Positions 14,470 to 22,604 of a stretch of 24,184 nt of DNA are shown piece by piece. The stretch's first letter is position 1, and every line of letters begins with the position of its first letter. A model generated the notes under the pieces. The model had not been told where the DNA came from and ran no database searches. It saw only the letters and a program-made list of their open reading frames with translations. This DNA comes from a virus. The stretch is taken from positions 1 through 24,184 of the IMG/VR virus record IMGVR_UViG_3300006802_012495, one strand, 5' to 3'. The translations under genes were made by a program, and so were the position numbers.

Positions 14470-15418
14470 TTTATCTTTAAATAGGGTATTTTGGGAGTAT
14501 GCACAAACAAAATCATATATGAGACCTACAAAAGGATATTACTGTCATTCTGAAATTCCTAGTCTTGGTGTTTATGTTACCGCACCACACTACAAAAATT
14601 GTAGTAAAACTATCCGAGAAGACTATTTTAAAATTGTAAGTGCTTTTGCTGATAAGTATAAAGACTATAAGTTTGTTTTGGGTTTAAGTGGTGGCATTGA
14701 TTCAGAAGTTTGTGCAGAAACATTTTATCAACTAAATATTCCTTTTACAGCTATTAGTTTAAGATTATTTAACGGAGAAAATGATTTTGATTTAGTGTAT
14801 GCAGCTAAATATTGTAAAGATCGCGGTATAAAGCATAAAGTAATTCCTTTATCCTTTGATGTGTTAATAGAAAAAGTAGTACCAAAAGCTGTTAAATATG
14901 GACAGTTTACACACTCTATTAGTCAAGTAGCATTAACTTATTTATTTGAATTTATAAAACCTAATGAGATATTAATAAATAGCGGTCACAATCCAGATTA
15001 TTATAGTTCTTTAGGATTAGGTTGGTGGGAAGATTCTCCTAACTATGTAAAATACGCTATTAACACAAAGAATAAATTTATCACTTTTACCAGCTTAGAA
15101 CCAATCTTCTGTCATTACGCAAAAAATTACGATTCTTCCCAGCCAGGAGATAAAAATAATAATTTTCTCTATGAGTCATACGATAATTTACCAGAAAGAA
15201 TAAAAAGAACTGGGTGGGAAAATAGTAGCAAACAAACAATAGAAGGCACAGAGTTTTTACGGGAAAAATGTAATAGGGCACACCAAACTTTTATTACGTG
15301 GAAAAATCTTACATTAAGATATAAACAAACACTAGAAAAAGAACTAGATAAACACCTATTAGAAAATAAACAATGGGAACTATATAAATTATTAACAGGC
15401 GCTAAATGGCTAGTATAA
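14456..15418 (+). CDS. PP-loop (N-type) ATP pyrophosphatase-like enzyme
   Basis: 320 residues. The PP-loop is VLGLSGGIDSEV (SGGIDS at 78-83), which binds ATP and adenylates a substrate, as in QueC, asparagine synthetase, GMP synthetase and tRNA-modifying enzymes. Downstream NSGHNPDYYSSLG and the aromatic-rich N-terminus (GYYCHSEIP) are not diagnostic of one subfamily. No QueD, QueE or FolE neighbours are present, so a 7-deazaguanine pathway is not shown. A glutaminase domain is also absent, arguing against an asparagine or GMP synthetase. It is locked between sbcD and sbcC by overlaps at both ends. Likely activity: ATP-dependent adenylation of an unknown base, nucleoside or acid. Confidence 0.75.
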   Translation: MHNIDLSLNRVFWEYAQTKSYMRPTKGYYCHSEIPSLGVYVTAPHYKNCSKTIREDYFKIVSAFADKYKDYKFVLGLSGGIDSEVCAETFYQLNIPFTAISLRLFNGENDFDLVYAAKYCKDRGIKHKVIPLSFDVLIEKVVPKAVKYGQFTHSISQVALTYLFEFIKPNEILINSGHNPDYYSSLGLGWWEDSPNYVKYAINTKNKFITFTSLEPIFCHYAKNYDSSQPGDKNNNFLYESYDNLPERIKRTGWENSSKQTIEGTEFLREKCNRAHQTFITWKNLTLRYKQTLEKELDKHLLENKQWELYKLLTGAKWLV

Positions 15419-17244
15419 CATTAAAAAATTTAGAATTTTCAAACATGTTTTCTTATGGAGAAAACAATAAAATCTCTCTTAATAACAATAAAATAACACA
15501 ACTCACTGCTCCCAACGGTAGTGGGAAGTCTTCTATTGCTATTATTCTTCAAGAAACCCTATTTAATAAGAATATAAAAAGTATTAAAAAAGCAGATATA
15601 TCAAATCGTTATAGTAATAATACTTCTTGGACATCTAAACTTTATTTTAGTGTAGATGATAAAGATTTTAGTATTAATATTAAAAGAACAGGCGCTAAAA
15701 GTGAAGTATATTTTTATCAAGAAAGTCCTGAATATATTGATCTAACGGAGCATAAAGTACTAGATACTTATAAGAAAGTACAAGACATTTTAAATTTAGA
15801 TTTTGAAGTATTTTCTCAATTAACGTATCAGAGTTCAATTGATTTACTTGAGTTTTTAAAAGCAACAGATACTAATCGTAAAAAGTTTTTAATTAATTTA
15901 TTTAATTTAGAAAAGTATGTAAAGATAGGAGAAACTTTAAAAGTAAAAAGTAACTCGTTAGATAAAGAACTAGCTATTTTGCAAGGAGAGCTAAAATCAA
16001 TTGAAGACTTTTTAAATAATACAAGTATTTCAGATAAAATACAAGAAGTTGTTGTCCCAGAAACAGATGAAGCACTTATTAAAGAATTAGGAGCTATTGA
16101 AACAGAGCTACGAGTATATGAATCAACTTGTAAAAAAATTGATGTCAATAATATGTACATACAAGAAAGAAAAGCTCTTAAATTTGATATGGCAGCTAAA
16201 AAACCTGAAGGAGGACGAGAATTATTTAATGCTCTTGAAGAGTTAAAAAGAGATGCCAGATCTAAAGATTCTGATAGAAAAAGATTAGAAAGCTCTTTAA
16301 AGCAACTTGATTTAACAGATACTTGTTATGCTTGTGGTCAACATATTGATAATTCAAAAGCTAAAGAATTACAAAGAAGCTTAGACAAAGAATTACTAGA
16401 AGTAAATATTTCTTTAGACAATCTACAAAAAGAAATAGAGTATGCTAGAGATGTTTATTTATCATATAAAGACGATGCTCAAAATTATGAAATAAACCAA
16501 AAAGCTATAGAAAAATTTGAACAACTAAGTCAAGTTATTGATGAAACTATTCCTACAAATTATCCTAATTTTGGAGACTTAGAAACTAAAAAGAAAAACT
16601 TAGAACAACAAGTTAAATCTCAAGCAGAAATAAAACAAAAAGCAATAGACCACAATCAACAAGTTGGTATACATAATGCTAAGGTAGATGCCCTAATTGA
16701 GCAAAAAGAATCATTTTCTTCTAGACAGCATAGTATAAAAAATGATATTATTAATCTTTCTAATAAAGTTGCAAATTTAAATGTACTAAAAAAGGCATTT
16801 AGTACCTCAGGAATTGTTGCTTTTAAATTAGAAAACCTAACTAAAGAATTAGAATTAGCAATTAATCGTTATCTAGCTTCTTTGTCAGATGGACAATTTC
16901 AAGTTTCGTTTAAATTAGATAAAGAAAAATTAAATATTGTTGTCTCTAACAATGGGGTTGACACTCCTATAGAAACCGTATCTGGAGGTGAATTTAGTAG
17001 AATTCAGACCGCTATACTCTTAGCAATTAGATCTTTGCTAGCTAAACTTGGCGGTAGTAGTGTCAACCTACTTTTCTTAGACGAAATTACAGGTGTTCTA
17101 GATGATGAAGGTAAAGAAAAACTAATTGAAGTACTTCGTGAAGAAGATGATTTAAATGTATTTTTAATTTCTCACGATTTCACACATCCTATCATTGATA
17201 AAGTATCAATAGTAAAACAAAATAACATAAGCAGTATCCAATAA
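15406..17244 (+). CDS. sbcC: SbcC/Rad50-like ATPase subunit (gp46-like)
   Basis: 612 residues, close to phage gp46 and far shorter than bacterial SbcC. Walker A is APNGSGKSS (35-43). Long Lys/Glu/Leu-rich coiled-coil arms are interrupted by the zinc hook CYACGQ (Cys307, Cys310). The ABC signature SGGEFSR (near 526) and Walker B LLFLDEITGVLDDEG (near 556) follow, with a switch His in ISHDF. It forms the ATP-gated clamp partner of SbcD in DNA end resection. Confidence 0.93.
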   Translation: MASITLKNLEFSNMFSYGENNKISLNNNKITQLTAPNGSGKSSIAIILQETLFNKNIKSIKKADISNRYSNNTSWTSKLYFSVDDKDFSINIKRTGAKSEVYFYQESPEYIDLTEHKVLDTYKKVQDILNLDFEVFSQLTYQSSIDLLEFLKATDTNRKKFLINLFNLEKYVKIGETLKVKSNSLDKELAILQGELKSIEDFLNNTSISDKIQEVVVPETDEALIKELGAIETELRVYESTCKKIDVNNMYIQERKALKFDMAAKKPEGGRELFNALEELKRDARSKDSDRKRLESSLKQLDLTDTCYACGQHIDNSKAKELQRSLDKELLEVNISLDNLQKEIEYARDVYLSYKDDAQNYEINQKAIEKFEQLSQVIDETIPTNYPNFGDLETKKKNLEQQVKSQAEIKQKAIDHNQQVGIHNAKVDALIEQKESFSSRQHSIKNDIINLSNKVANLNVLKKAFSTSGIVAFKLENLTKELELAINRYLASLSDGQFQVSFKLDKEKLNIVVSNNGVDTPIETVSGGEFSRIQTAILLAIRSLLAKLGGSSVNLLFLDEITGVLDDEGKEKLIEVLREEDDLNVFLISHDFTHPIIDKVSIVKQNNISSIQ

Positions 17245-17284
17245 CGATGTGTCGTTTTGGATAACTTTAAACGAGTTTAAGGAG
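17243..17284 (+). other. Structured leader before the RNR gene
   Basis: The 46-base gap holds AACGA-TGTG-TCGTT (17243-17256, 5-bp stem followed by TT) and TTAAA-CGAG-TTTAA (17267-17280), which abuts the ribosome binding site AAGGAG (17279-17284). It is too short for a cobalamin riboswitch. A weak terminator followed by a structured ribosome binding site is possible. No TTGC-type promoter was seen here. Confidence 0.3.
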
Positions 17285-17290
17285 AAATAA

Positions 17291-19414
17291 ATGTTAGCAC
17301 CCGGAAAATTTCCGATTACGTTCGCTTTGCGAAATTCATTCAAAGAAGAGCTTAAATCTAAACCAGTAAATTGGGGATATGGAGGTTTATCAGAATTTAC
17401 TTTCTATCGTACCTATTCCCGTAAAAAATCAGATGGAACCATGGAGACATGGGCAGACTGTGTTATTCGAATTATTGAGGGTATGTTCTCTATTCTCAAA
17501 ACTCACTCTGTATCCTCTTATATTACCTGGGACGAAAAACGTGCTCATAAATTAGCAGAAGAAGCAGCTACAAGATTACTTGATTTTAAATGGATGCCTC
17601 CTGGTCGTGGTCTTTGGATGATGGGTACCCCTTTTATTTGGGAAAAAGGAGGCGCAGCTCTTAATAATTGCGCTTTTGTATCTACAATTGATATTGATGC
17701 AGAACTTTCTAAATCATTTGCCTTCCTCATGGACATGAGCATGGTTGGTGTAGGTGTTGGGTTTGACACCAAAGGAGCTGAAAAAATTACTTCTATAGAG
17801 CCAGAAGGCTCTCCAGAATTAATTCATATTGAAGATTCTAGAGAAGGATGGGTAGAAGCACTGTCTTGTTTAATTGATTCTTATTTAGAAGAAGGATCTA
17901 CACCTGTACAATTTGATTATTCACAAATCAGAGCTTATGGAGAACCTATTAAAGGGTTTGGTGGTGTAGCTTCTGGACCTGATCCTCTTCGTCACGGATT
18001 AGAAGGTATTAGAGATATACTTACTAAACGAGCAAAATCTGACAATCCTTTAGTTTCTTCTGTAGATATTACTGATATTATGAATATTATTGGTAAAATT
18101 GTTGTTGCAGGTAACGTCCGTCGTACTGCTGAAATTGCCTTTTCTGAACCAGAAGATAATGCTTTCATGAATATGAAGAACTGGGAAACAGCAGAAGTAG
18201 AAACAGGTTCTAAAGCACCAGAAGAGCTAAAAGAAATAAACTTAGAAGACTACAAAAAGTACAATTCAGATTGGGATTCAAGAACAGAAATTGCCAAAAA
18301 GTATAATGATGAACCTTGGGCATATAAATTTGGCGGTTGGCGTTGGGCTTCTAATAATTCTATTTTTGCACAAGTTGGAATGGATTATACAGAAGCTGCA
18401 AAATCAATTGCTATTTCTGGAGAACCAGGGTTTGCTTGGCTAAAAAATATGCAACAATATAGCCGTATGAAAGACCCCGCAGACTGGAAAGATAGAAGAG
18501 TTGCTGGAGGTAATCCTTGTTTGGAACAGTCTCTTGAGTCTTATGAGCTTTGTTGTTTAGTAGAAACATTTCCAGCTAAACACAATGATTACTGGGATTA
18601 TCAACGTACCTTAAAGTTTGCCTATCTATATGCAAAAACGGTTACGTTAATGGCTACTCATTGGCAAGATACTAACGATGTTATTAAACGTAATCGTCGT
18701 ATCGGCTGCTCTCAGTCAGGCATTCAAGAGGCTATTCTTAAATTTGGTCGTCGTAAGTATCTTGATGAATATTGTGATAGAGCCTATACTTATATTCAAT
18801 ATGTTGATAGAAAATATTCTGAATGGTTGGGTGTTCCTCTTTCTCGTAAAACTACCTCTGTTAAACCATCAGGAACTGTTAGTCTCGTAGCAGGTGCTTT
18901 ACCCGGTATTCATTATGCAGAAAATGAATCATATTATCGTACTGTACGTCTTTCTGCTATTTCTCCATTAGTAAGTATTCTTAAACAAGCTGGTTATAGA
19001 ATTGAGCCTGCTGTTTCAGATCCTATTCGTACTGTGGTAGTATATTTTCCTGTTGTTCACCCAGTAGGAACTATCTCAAAACACGATGTATCTATTTGGG
19101 AACAGTTTGCTAACGCAGTAGATATGCAAAAATATTGGGCAGATAACCAAGTATCTATTACAATTACTTTTAAACCGGGAGAGGCAGATCAAATTGCTCG
19201 TGCTCTTTCTTGTTTTGATTCTCAATTAAAAGGTGTTTCTTTATTGCCTATCTCTGAACATGGTTATGCTCAGGCTCCTTACATCACGACAGGTCGTCAG
19301 GAAATTGAAGCATACGCCTCAACACTTAAACCCCTAAACTTTAAGATACTTTCTGAAGAAGGAGAAAATGCAGACGCTAATAAATTCTGTGACTCGGATG
19401 GTTGCGTAATTTAA
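17291..19414 (+). CDS. nrdJ: Adenosylcobalamin-dependent (class II) ribonucleoside-triphosphate reductase
   Basis: 707 residues, similar in length to the monomeric Lactobacillus leichmannii enzyme. It reduces NTPs to dNTPs using vitamin B12 radicals, with or without oxygen. Catalytic residues: NPCLEQ with thiyl-radical Cys410 and Glu412, partner cysteines Cys127 (NNCAFVST) and Cys421 (ELCCLVE), the phosphate-binding VKPSGTVSL, and the C-terminal redox pair Cys700/Cys705 (CDSDGC). All essential residues are present. It is preceded by AAGGAG and shares one base (TAATG) with the DUF1289 gene. Glutaredoxin at 20270 could re-reduce its cysteines. Acquiring B12 from the host is a requirement. Confidence 0.94.
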   Translation: MLAPGKFPITFALRNSFKEELKSKPVNWGYGGLSEFTFYRTYSRKKSDGTMETWADCVIRIIEGMFSILKTHSVSSYITWDEKRAHKLAEEAATRLLDFKWMPPGRGLWMMGTPFIWEKGGAALNNCAFVSTIDIDAELSKSFAFLMDMSMVGVGVGFDTKGAEKITSIEPEGSPELIHIEDSREGWVEALSCLIDSYLEEGSTPVQFDYSQIRAYGEPIKGFGGVASGPDPLRHGLEGIRDILTKRAKSDNPLVSSVDITDIMNIIGKIVVAGNVRRTAEIAFSEPEDNAFMNMKNWETAEVETGSKAPEELKEINLEDYKKYNSDWDSRTEIAKKYNDEPWAYKFGGWRWASNNSIFAQVGMDYTEAAKSIAISGEPGFAWLKNMQQYSRMKDPADWKDRRVAGGNPCLEQSLESYELCCLVETFPAKHNDYWDYQRTLKFAYLYAKTVTLMATHWQDTNDVIKRNRRIGCSQSGIQEAILKFGRRKYLDEYCDRAYTYIQYVDRKYSEWLGVPLSRKTTSVKPSGTVSLVAGALPGIHYAENESYYRTVRLSAISPLVSILKQAGYRIEPAVSDPIRTVVVYFPVVHPVGTISKHDVSIWEQFANAVDMQKYWADNQVSITITFKPGEADQIARALSCFDSQLKGVSLLPISEHGYAQAPYITTGRQEIEAYASTLKPLNFKILSEEGENADANKFCDSDGCVI

Positions 19415-19590
19415 TGCCTAAAGCTAAATATTCTCCTTGTATTAAAGTATGTGAATACGATGATGAAGGTTACTGCCTCGGTTGTCAAAGAACAGCCGAG
19501 GAGGTGACTACTTGGAGAGATCGTACAGAAGAAGAACAATTAGCAGGAATTGAAATGCTAATAGAAAGAAGACTAGCGAGAATATGCTAA
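19414..19590 (+). CDS. DUF1289 family protein, 58 aa
   Basis: The cysteine pattern SPCIKVCEYDDEGYCLGCQR is the DUF1289 signature (Cys-x3-Cys ... Cys-x2-Cys), followed by the RT-x-EE-x-x-W segment and an Arg-rich tail. DUF1289 proteins are small, widespread in Proteobacteria, and suspected metal or Fe-S binders; function is not established. ATG at 19414 overlaps the RNR stop by one base and is preferred to the upstream TTG. The link to RNR suggests redox or metal handling. This may be a gene taken from a host. Confidence 0.85.
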   Translation: MPKAKYSPCIKVCEYDDEGYCLGCQRTAEEVTTWRDRTEEEQLAGIEMLIERRLARIC

Positions 19591-19751
19591 TAACAGGAAG
19601 ACGCAAGGGTGGTGTACCTACTAAGAAACTCCGTTTCTCACGCTGCGTTTCTCCGAAACAACGTGATGAAATAGTGTCCGCCGTGTTCGCCAGCTCTTCA
19701 ACTGCGTTGTACGCTAATCACCAGCTATTCAAAAATAATAGCACATTTTAA
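19584..19751 (+). CDS. Candidate 55-aa ORF with atypical base composition
   Basis: The ATG overlaps the DUF1289 stop (ATGCTAA). The predicted protein is basic and Ser-rich (MLITGRRKGG start, LRFSRCVSPKQR), then hydrophobic and ends FKNNSTF. Codons such as GCC, CGC, GTG, TTC and GCG are far more G+C rich than neighbouring genes, so this piece may be acquired, or the sequence may be functioning as RNA. No family recognised. The hairpins within it raise the possibility that it is not a protein gene. Confidence 0.4.
   Translation: MLITGRRKGGVPTKKLRFSRCVSPKQRDEIVSAVFASSSTALYANHQLFKNNSTF
19624..19666 (+). other. Tandem hairpins with TCC loops
   Basis: AGAAAC-TCC-GTTTCT (19624-19638) is followed by GTTTC-TCC-GAAAC (19647-19659), the latter enclosed by TCACG (19638-19642) pairing with CGTGA (19662-19666). 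The two small stems have the same loop and mirrored arms, so alternative pairing between them is also possible. They may form a compact structured RNA inside the 55-codon ORF. Confidence 0.4.
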
Positions 19752-19773
19752 GACCAATGGGAAATTATAAAAT

Positions 19774-20235
19774 ATGATAAATAGAATAGAAAATTTCAAG
19801 ATTCTTAGGTTAGATAAGGAATTGCCCCTCCCTAAATATGAAACAGCTCACTCGGCAGGAATGGATTTATACTGCTCTGAGGATGTAGAGATTTTTTCAA
19901 ATGCAATTACAATAGTGCCCACAGGAATTGCTATTGCTCTTCGTCCTGGTTATGAAGCGCAGATTCGTCCGCGAAGCGGACTTGCTGCAAAACATGGGAT
20001 AACGATAGTTAATTCCCCTGGCACAATTGATGCAGACTATCGAGGAGAAATTAAAGTATTACTTACTCGTATTGGACAAGCTACACCAAAAAGCATTTTT
20101 CTGGCTAAAGGATCACGTATCGCTCAAATGGTTATATCTAACATTTATCATGTTGAGTGGAAAGAAGTAGAAACTGGATTAGAGCTAGACGCCACAGAAA
20201 GAGGAACTGGTGGCTTTGGTTCTACTGGAATTTAG
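19774..20235 (+). CDS. dut: dUTP diphosphatase
   Basis: 153 residues with all five trimeric dUTPase motifs: SAGMDLY (Asp31), RPRSGLA (65-71), GTIDADYRGEI (catalytic Asp86, Tyr89), GSRIAQ (113-118) and RGTGGFGSTG (143-152). It hydrolyses dUTP to dUMP, preventing uracil in phage DNA and feeding ThyX. The motif set is complete, so it should be active. It follows a 22-base gap with only a weak GGGA ribosome site. A second, degenerate relative is at 23472. Confidence 0.95.
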   Translation: MINRIENFKILRLDKELPLPKYETAHSAGMDLYCSEDVEIFSNAITIVPTGIAIALRPGYEAQIRPRSGLAAKHGITIVNSPGTIDADYRGEIKVLLTRIGQATPKSIFLAKGSRIAQMVISNIYHVEWKEVETGLELDATERGTGGFGSTGI

Positions 20236-20269
20236 AAGTTAACATTTGCTAAAAGGAGTAAAAGATAGT

Positions 20270-20521
20270 ATGCTAAAAGCTACAGTTTGGACAAGAGATA
20301 ATTGTGATTTTTGTGAAATGGCTAAGAAAGAATTAACTCAACGAGGATACGAGATAGAAGAAAGAAATATCTTAGGAAATCAGTGGAGTAAAAATGATTT
20401 ATTAGTCGCGGTGCCAGACGCTAAAACTGTACCGCAAATCTTTATTAGAGAAAAATATATCGGAGGATATAACAGCTTAATGCAATATTTTGAAGAAACT
20501 ACTAGTAATTATGGACATTAA
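20270..20521 (+). CDS. Glutaredoxin-like protein
   Basis: 83 residues from ATG 20270, chosen because AAGGAG lies at 20253-20258; an upstream TTG at 20246 would bury it. The redox site is CDFC after VWTRDN, followed by the cis-Pro TVPQIFI and GGYNSL glutathione-binding segment, the standard glutaredoxin order. Expected role: electron donor to ribonucleotide reductase encoded upstream. Its stop overlaps the phoH start (TAATG). Confidence 0.9.
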   Translation: MLKATVWTRDNCDFCEMAKKELTQRGYEIEERNILGNQWSKNDLLVAVPDAKTVPQIFIREKYIGGYNSLMQYFEETTSNYGH

Positions 20522-21213
20522 TGGCAAACGGTAGACCCCTAAAACGGGTGCGAATTGATGATTTACTTACCTTTGCTCCTAAAACAGAAAACCAAGATAA
20601 GACATATAAGTCTTACAAAGAAAATAAAAACTTAGTTCTTCACGGATTAGCTGGAACCGGAAAAACTTTTATATCTTTGTATTTAGCGCTTGAAGAAGTG
20701 CTTGACAAAAGCACTGACCCAACAGATATATTTATCGTGCGTTCTATCGTTTCTACTCGCGATATCGGCTTTCTTCCTGGAGATGAACAAGAAAAAGTAT
20801 CTATTTACGAAGCTCCGTACAGATCTATCTGTTCGGAGCTTTTTAACGTGCCTGACGCTTATGAATCTTTAAAAGCACAAGGCACGATTAAGTTTATAAG
20901 TACATCTTTTGTTAGAGGCATAACCATAAATAAATCTGTAGTGATTGTGGATGAATGTCAGAACTTGAATTTCCATGAACTTGATTCTATAATAACAAGA
21001 GTTGGGCAAAATAGTCGTATTATTTTTTGTGGCGACTATACACAAACCGACTTAACAAGAGAAAATGATAGAAAAGGTATACTGAAGTTTATGGAGATAC
21101 TTTCCCACATTAAAGAATTTAAAACTGTTGAGTTTATGATTGACGATATTGTGAGAAGTGACTTTTTAAAATCTTACATAATCGCTAAGTATAAACTAGG
21201 AATTAATGGTTAA
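20521..21213 (+). CDS. phoH: PhoH-like P-loop ATPase
   Basis: 230 residues. Walker A GLAGTGKT (42-49), Walker B VIVDECQN, FCGDYTQTDL (sensor-like) and a C-terminal region with VEFMIDDIVRS match the PhoH family, common in phage. It is an RNA/DNA-stimulated ATPase with proposed helicase or RNase-linked function; the phage role is not established. It overlaps the downstream nuclease gene by 8 bases. A terminator-like hairpin lies within it. Confidence 0.9.
   Translation: MANGRPLKRVRIDDLLTFAPKTENQDKTYKSYKENKNLVLHGLAGTGKTFISLYLALEEVLDKSTDPTDIFIVRSIVSTRDIGFLPGDEQEKVSIYEAPYRSICSELFNVPDAYESLKAQGTIKFISTSFVRGITINKSVVIVDECQNLNFHELDSIITRVGQNSRIIFCGDYTQTDLTRENDRKGILKFMEILSHIKEFKTVEFMIDDIVRSDFLKSYIIAKYKLGING
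20810..20844 (+). terminator. Terminator-like hairpin inside phoH
   Basis: AAGCTCCG (20810-20817) pairs with CGGAGCTT (20834-20841); after a T-T mismatch, ACAGA/TCTGT closes a TCTA loop, and TTTTT ends the stem (20840-20844). This is the shape of a rho-independent terminator but lies in coding sequence, so it may cause attenuation or be neutral. Confidence is in the structure, not its action. Confidence 0.45.
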
Positions 21214-21652
21214 TAAATCAAAAATAAAAGGTTCGGCATACGAAGCTAAAATTAAACGATACTTAAACTCTCATCTAAACATTCAATTTGAGCGTATGCC
21301 GCTTTCAGGAGCAATTGAGTATTTAAAAGGTGATTTATGGACTCCGCACGATACCGCTGGTTGGCCCTATTGTATTGAGTGTAAGCACTATAAACATATT
21401 GAATGGAATAATCTATTAACCTCTAGAACAACAGATTTACTTCAATTTTGGCGACAAGCAGAAAGAGAAGCAGAGGTAATGAAAAAGAAACCTCTACTTA
21501 TTTTTCGCTGGAATCGTTCAAAAGATTTTGTCGGGTGGAACGATGAGATTGAGGTAGAACATTATGTTGAAGTTAAATCTTTTGGATGTCATTTCAAGAT
21601 TACACAACTTGATGATTGGGTAAAAGCTTTAAAAGATCAAAAGAATATTTAA
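21206..21652 (+). CDS. PD-(D/E)xK nuclease, Hjc-like Holliday junction resolvase
   Basis: 148 residues. The N-terminal KGSAYEAKIKRYL helix (Glu13), RMPLSGA, GDLWTP (Asp43) and the ECK motif (Glu58, Lys60, CIECKHYK) follow the archaeal Hjc/PD-(D/E)xK nuclease pattern. It would cut four-way junctions from recombination-dependent replication, fitting the SbcCD and helicase genes. Another PD-(D/E)xK role, such as an endonuclease, cannot be excluded. The gene overlaps phoH by 8 bases. Confidence 0.75.
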   Translation: MVNKSKIKGSAYEAKIKRYLNSHLNIQFERMPLSGAIEYLKGDLWTPHDTAGWPYCIECKHYKHIEWNNLLTSRTTDLLQFWRQAEREAEVMKKKPLLIFRWNRSKDFVGWNDEIEVEHYVEVKSFGCHFKITQLDDWVKALKDQKNI

Positions 21653-21653
21653 A

Positions 21654-22604
21654 ATGTCAGAATTAATTAAAGTTTCAACAGTAAATAAAAACAATTTTGA
21701 TTTAAAAATAGATTATCTATTAACTTTTAGATGCAATTATGATTGTTCTTACTGTATATCTCACGATACAAACCATCCTTCCTTACAACGAACTCCAAAC
21801 GAGATTATTGATGCGTTAAATTTTATTTTTAAACAATACTTAAATAAAAAAATTAAATTATCTATATTAGGTGGAGAGCCTTTTGTATATAAATATTTTA
21901 TAAACCTAGTTAATGAATTATCAAATAATAATTTTTTACAAATAAATATTGTAACTAACTTATCTGTGACTGAAAAATTATTAGAAAATCTTAAAGTGTC
22001 TAAAAATATCCGCATTGCTGCATCTTATCATCCAGAATATTCTAATAATAAAGATTTTGTAAATAAGATAAAATATTTACAAAATAGAGGGTTTAAAACA
22101 GCCTGCTCTGTAAGTATTCATCCTGATGAAAAATATTTAAAAAATTCGCTTTACGTTTTAGAAAATCTTACTGGTGAGGTGTTTCCTAAGTTTTTATCTT
22201 CCATGCAAGAATCAAACGTAAACATTTTTGGAAAGTCTTATGATTACTCTAAAAAAATAAAAACGGCTACTAGAAAATATCATAATAGAGTGCTTAGTCA
22301 CAATTTTAAATATGAATATGTAGATGAGACTAGTAAAATTTTCTCGTTCTCTGACATAACAATAAATAATTTAGACAATTTTAAAGGTTTACTTTGCAGA
22401 GCAGGACATGACAAATTACATATCAATGAGAGAGGAGATATATTTCCAGCTGCGTGTTTTTTAAACACTCGGGTTATGTTGGGTAATATGTTTAAAAATA
22501 CTTTTAAGAAACCAAGAAGTTACGTAACTTGTCCATTTACCTCTTGTAAATGCACAAGTGATTTAAGCTTGACTAAATTTAAAAGTAACAAATTAGTTGC
22601 TTAA
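21654..22604 (+). CDS. Radical SAM enzyme with SPASM-like C-terminal cysteines
   Basis: 316 residues. CNYDCSYC (Cys27, 31, 34) is the C-x3-C-x2-C site for the [4Fe-4S]-SAM cluster, and LSILGGEPF is the GGE motif that holds SAM. The C-terminal cysteines 248, 268, 293, 298 and 300 (LLCRAG, AACF, CPFTSCKC) suggest a SPASM or Twitch auxiliary cluster. That feature is typical of enzymes that modify peptides, proteins or nucleic-acid-linked substrates. It is not QueE-like in length or context. Start at ATG 21654 directly after the nuclease stop, with a weak ribosome site; the following gene has its own promoter, so this one ends the operon. Its substrate is unknown. Confidence 0.8.
   Translation: MSELIKVSTVNKNNFDLKIDYLLTFRCNYDCSYCISHDTNHPSLQRTPNEIIDALNFIFKQYLNKKIKLSILGGEPFVYKYFINLVNELSNNNFLQINIVTNLSVTEKLLENLKVSKNIRIAASYHPEYSNNKDFVNKIKYLQNRGFKTACSVSIHPDEKYLKNSLYVLENLTGEVFPKFLSSMQESNVNIFGKSYDYSKKIKTATRKYHNRVLSHNFKYEYVDETSKIFSFSDITINNLDNFKGLLCRAGHDKLHINERGDIFPAACFLNTRVMLGNMFKNTFKKPRSYVTCPFTSCKCTSDLSLTKFKSNKLVA

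Noticed and set aside
14456-15418. QueC of a 7-deazaguanine DNA modification pathway
   Set aside because: The PP-loop is present, but no FolE, QueD, QueE or DpdA-like genes lie nearby and the zinc-binding cysteine cluster of QueC is not seen.
17245-17290. Cobalamin riboswitch ahead of the class II RNR
   Set aside because: The gap is only 46 bases with two small stems and no B12-box-like sequence; a cobalamin aptamer needs far more space.
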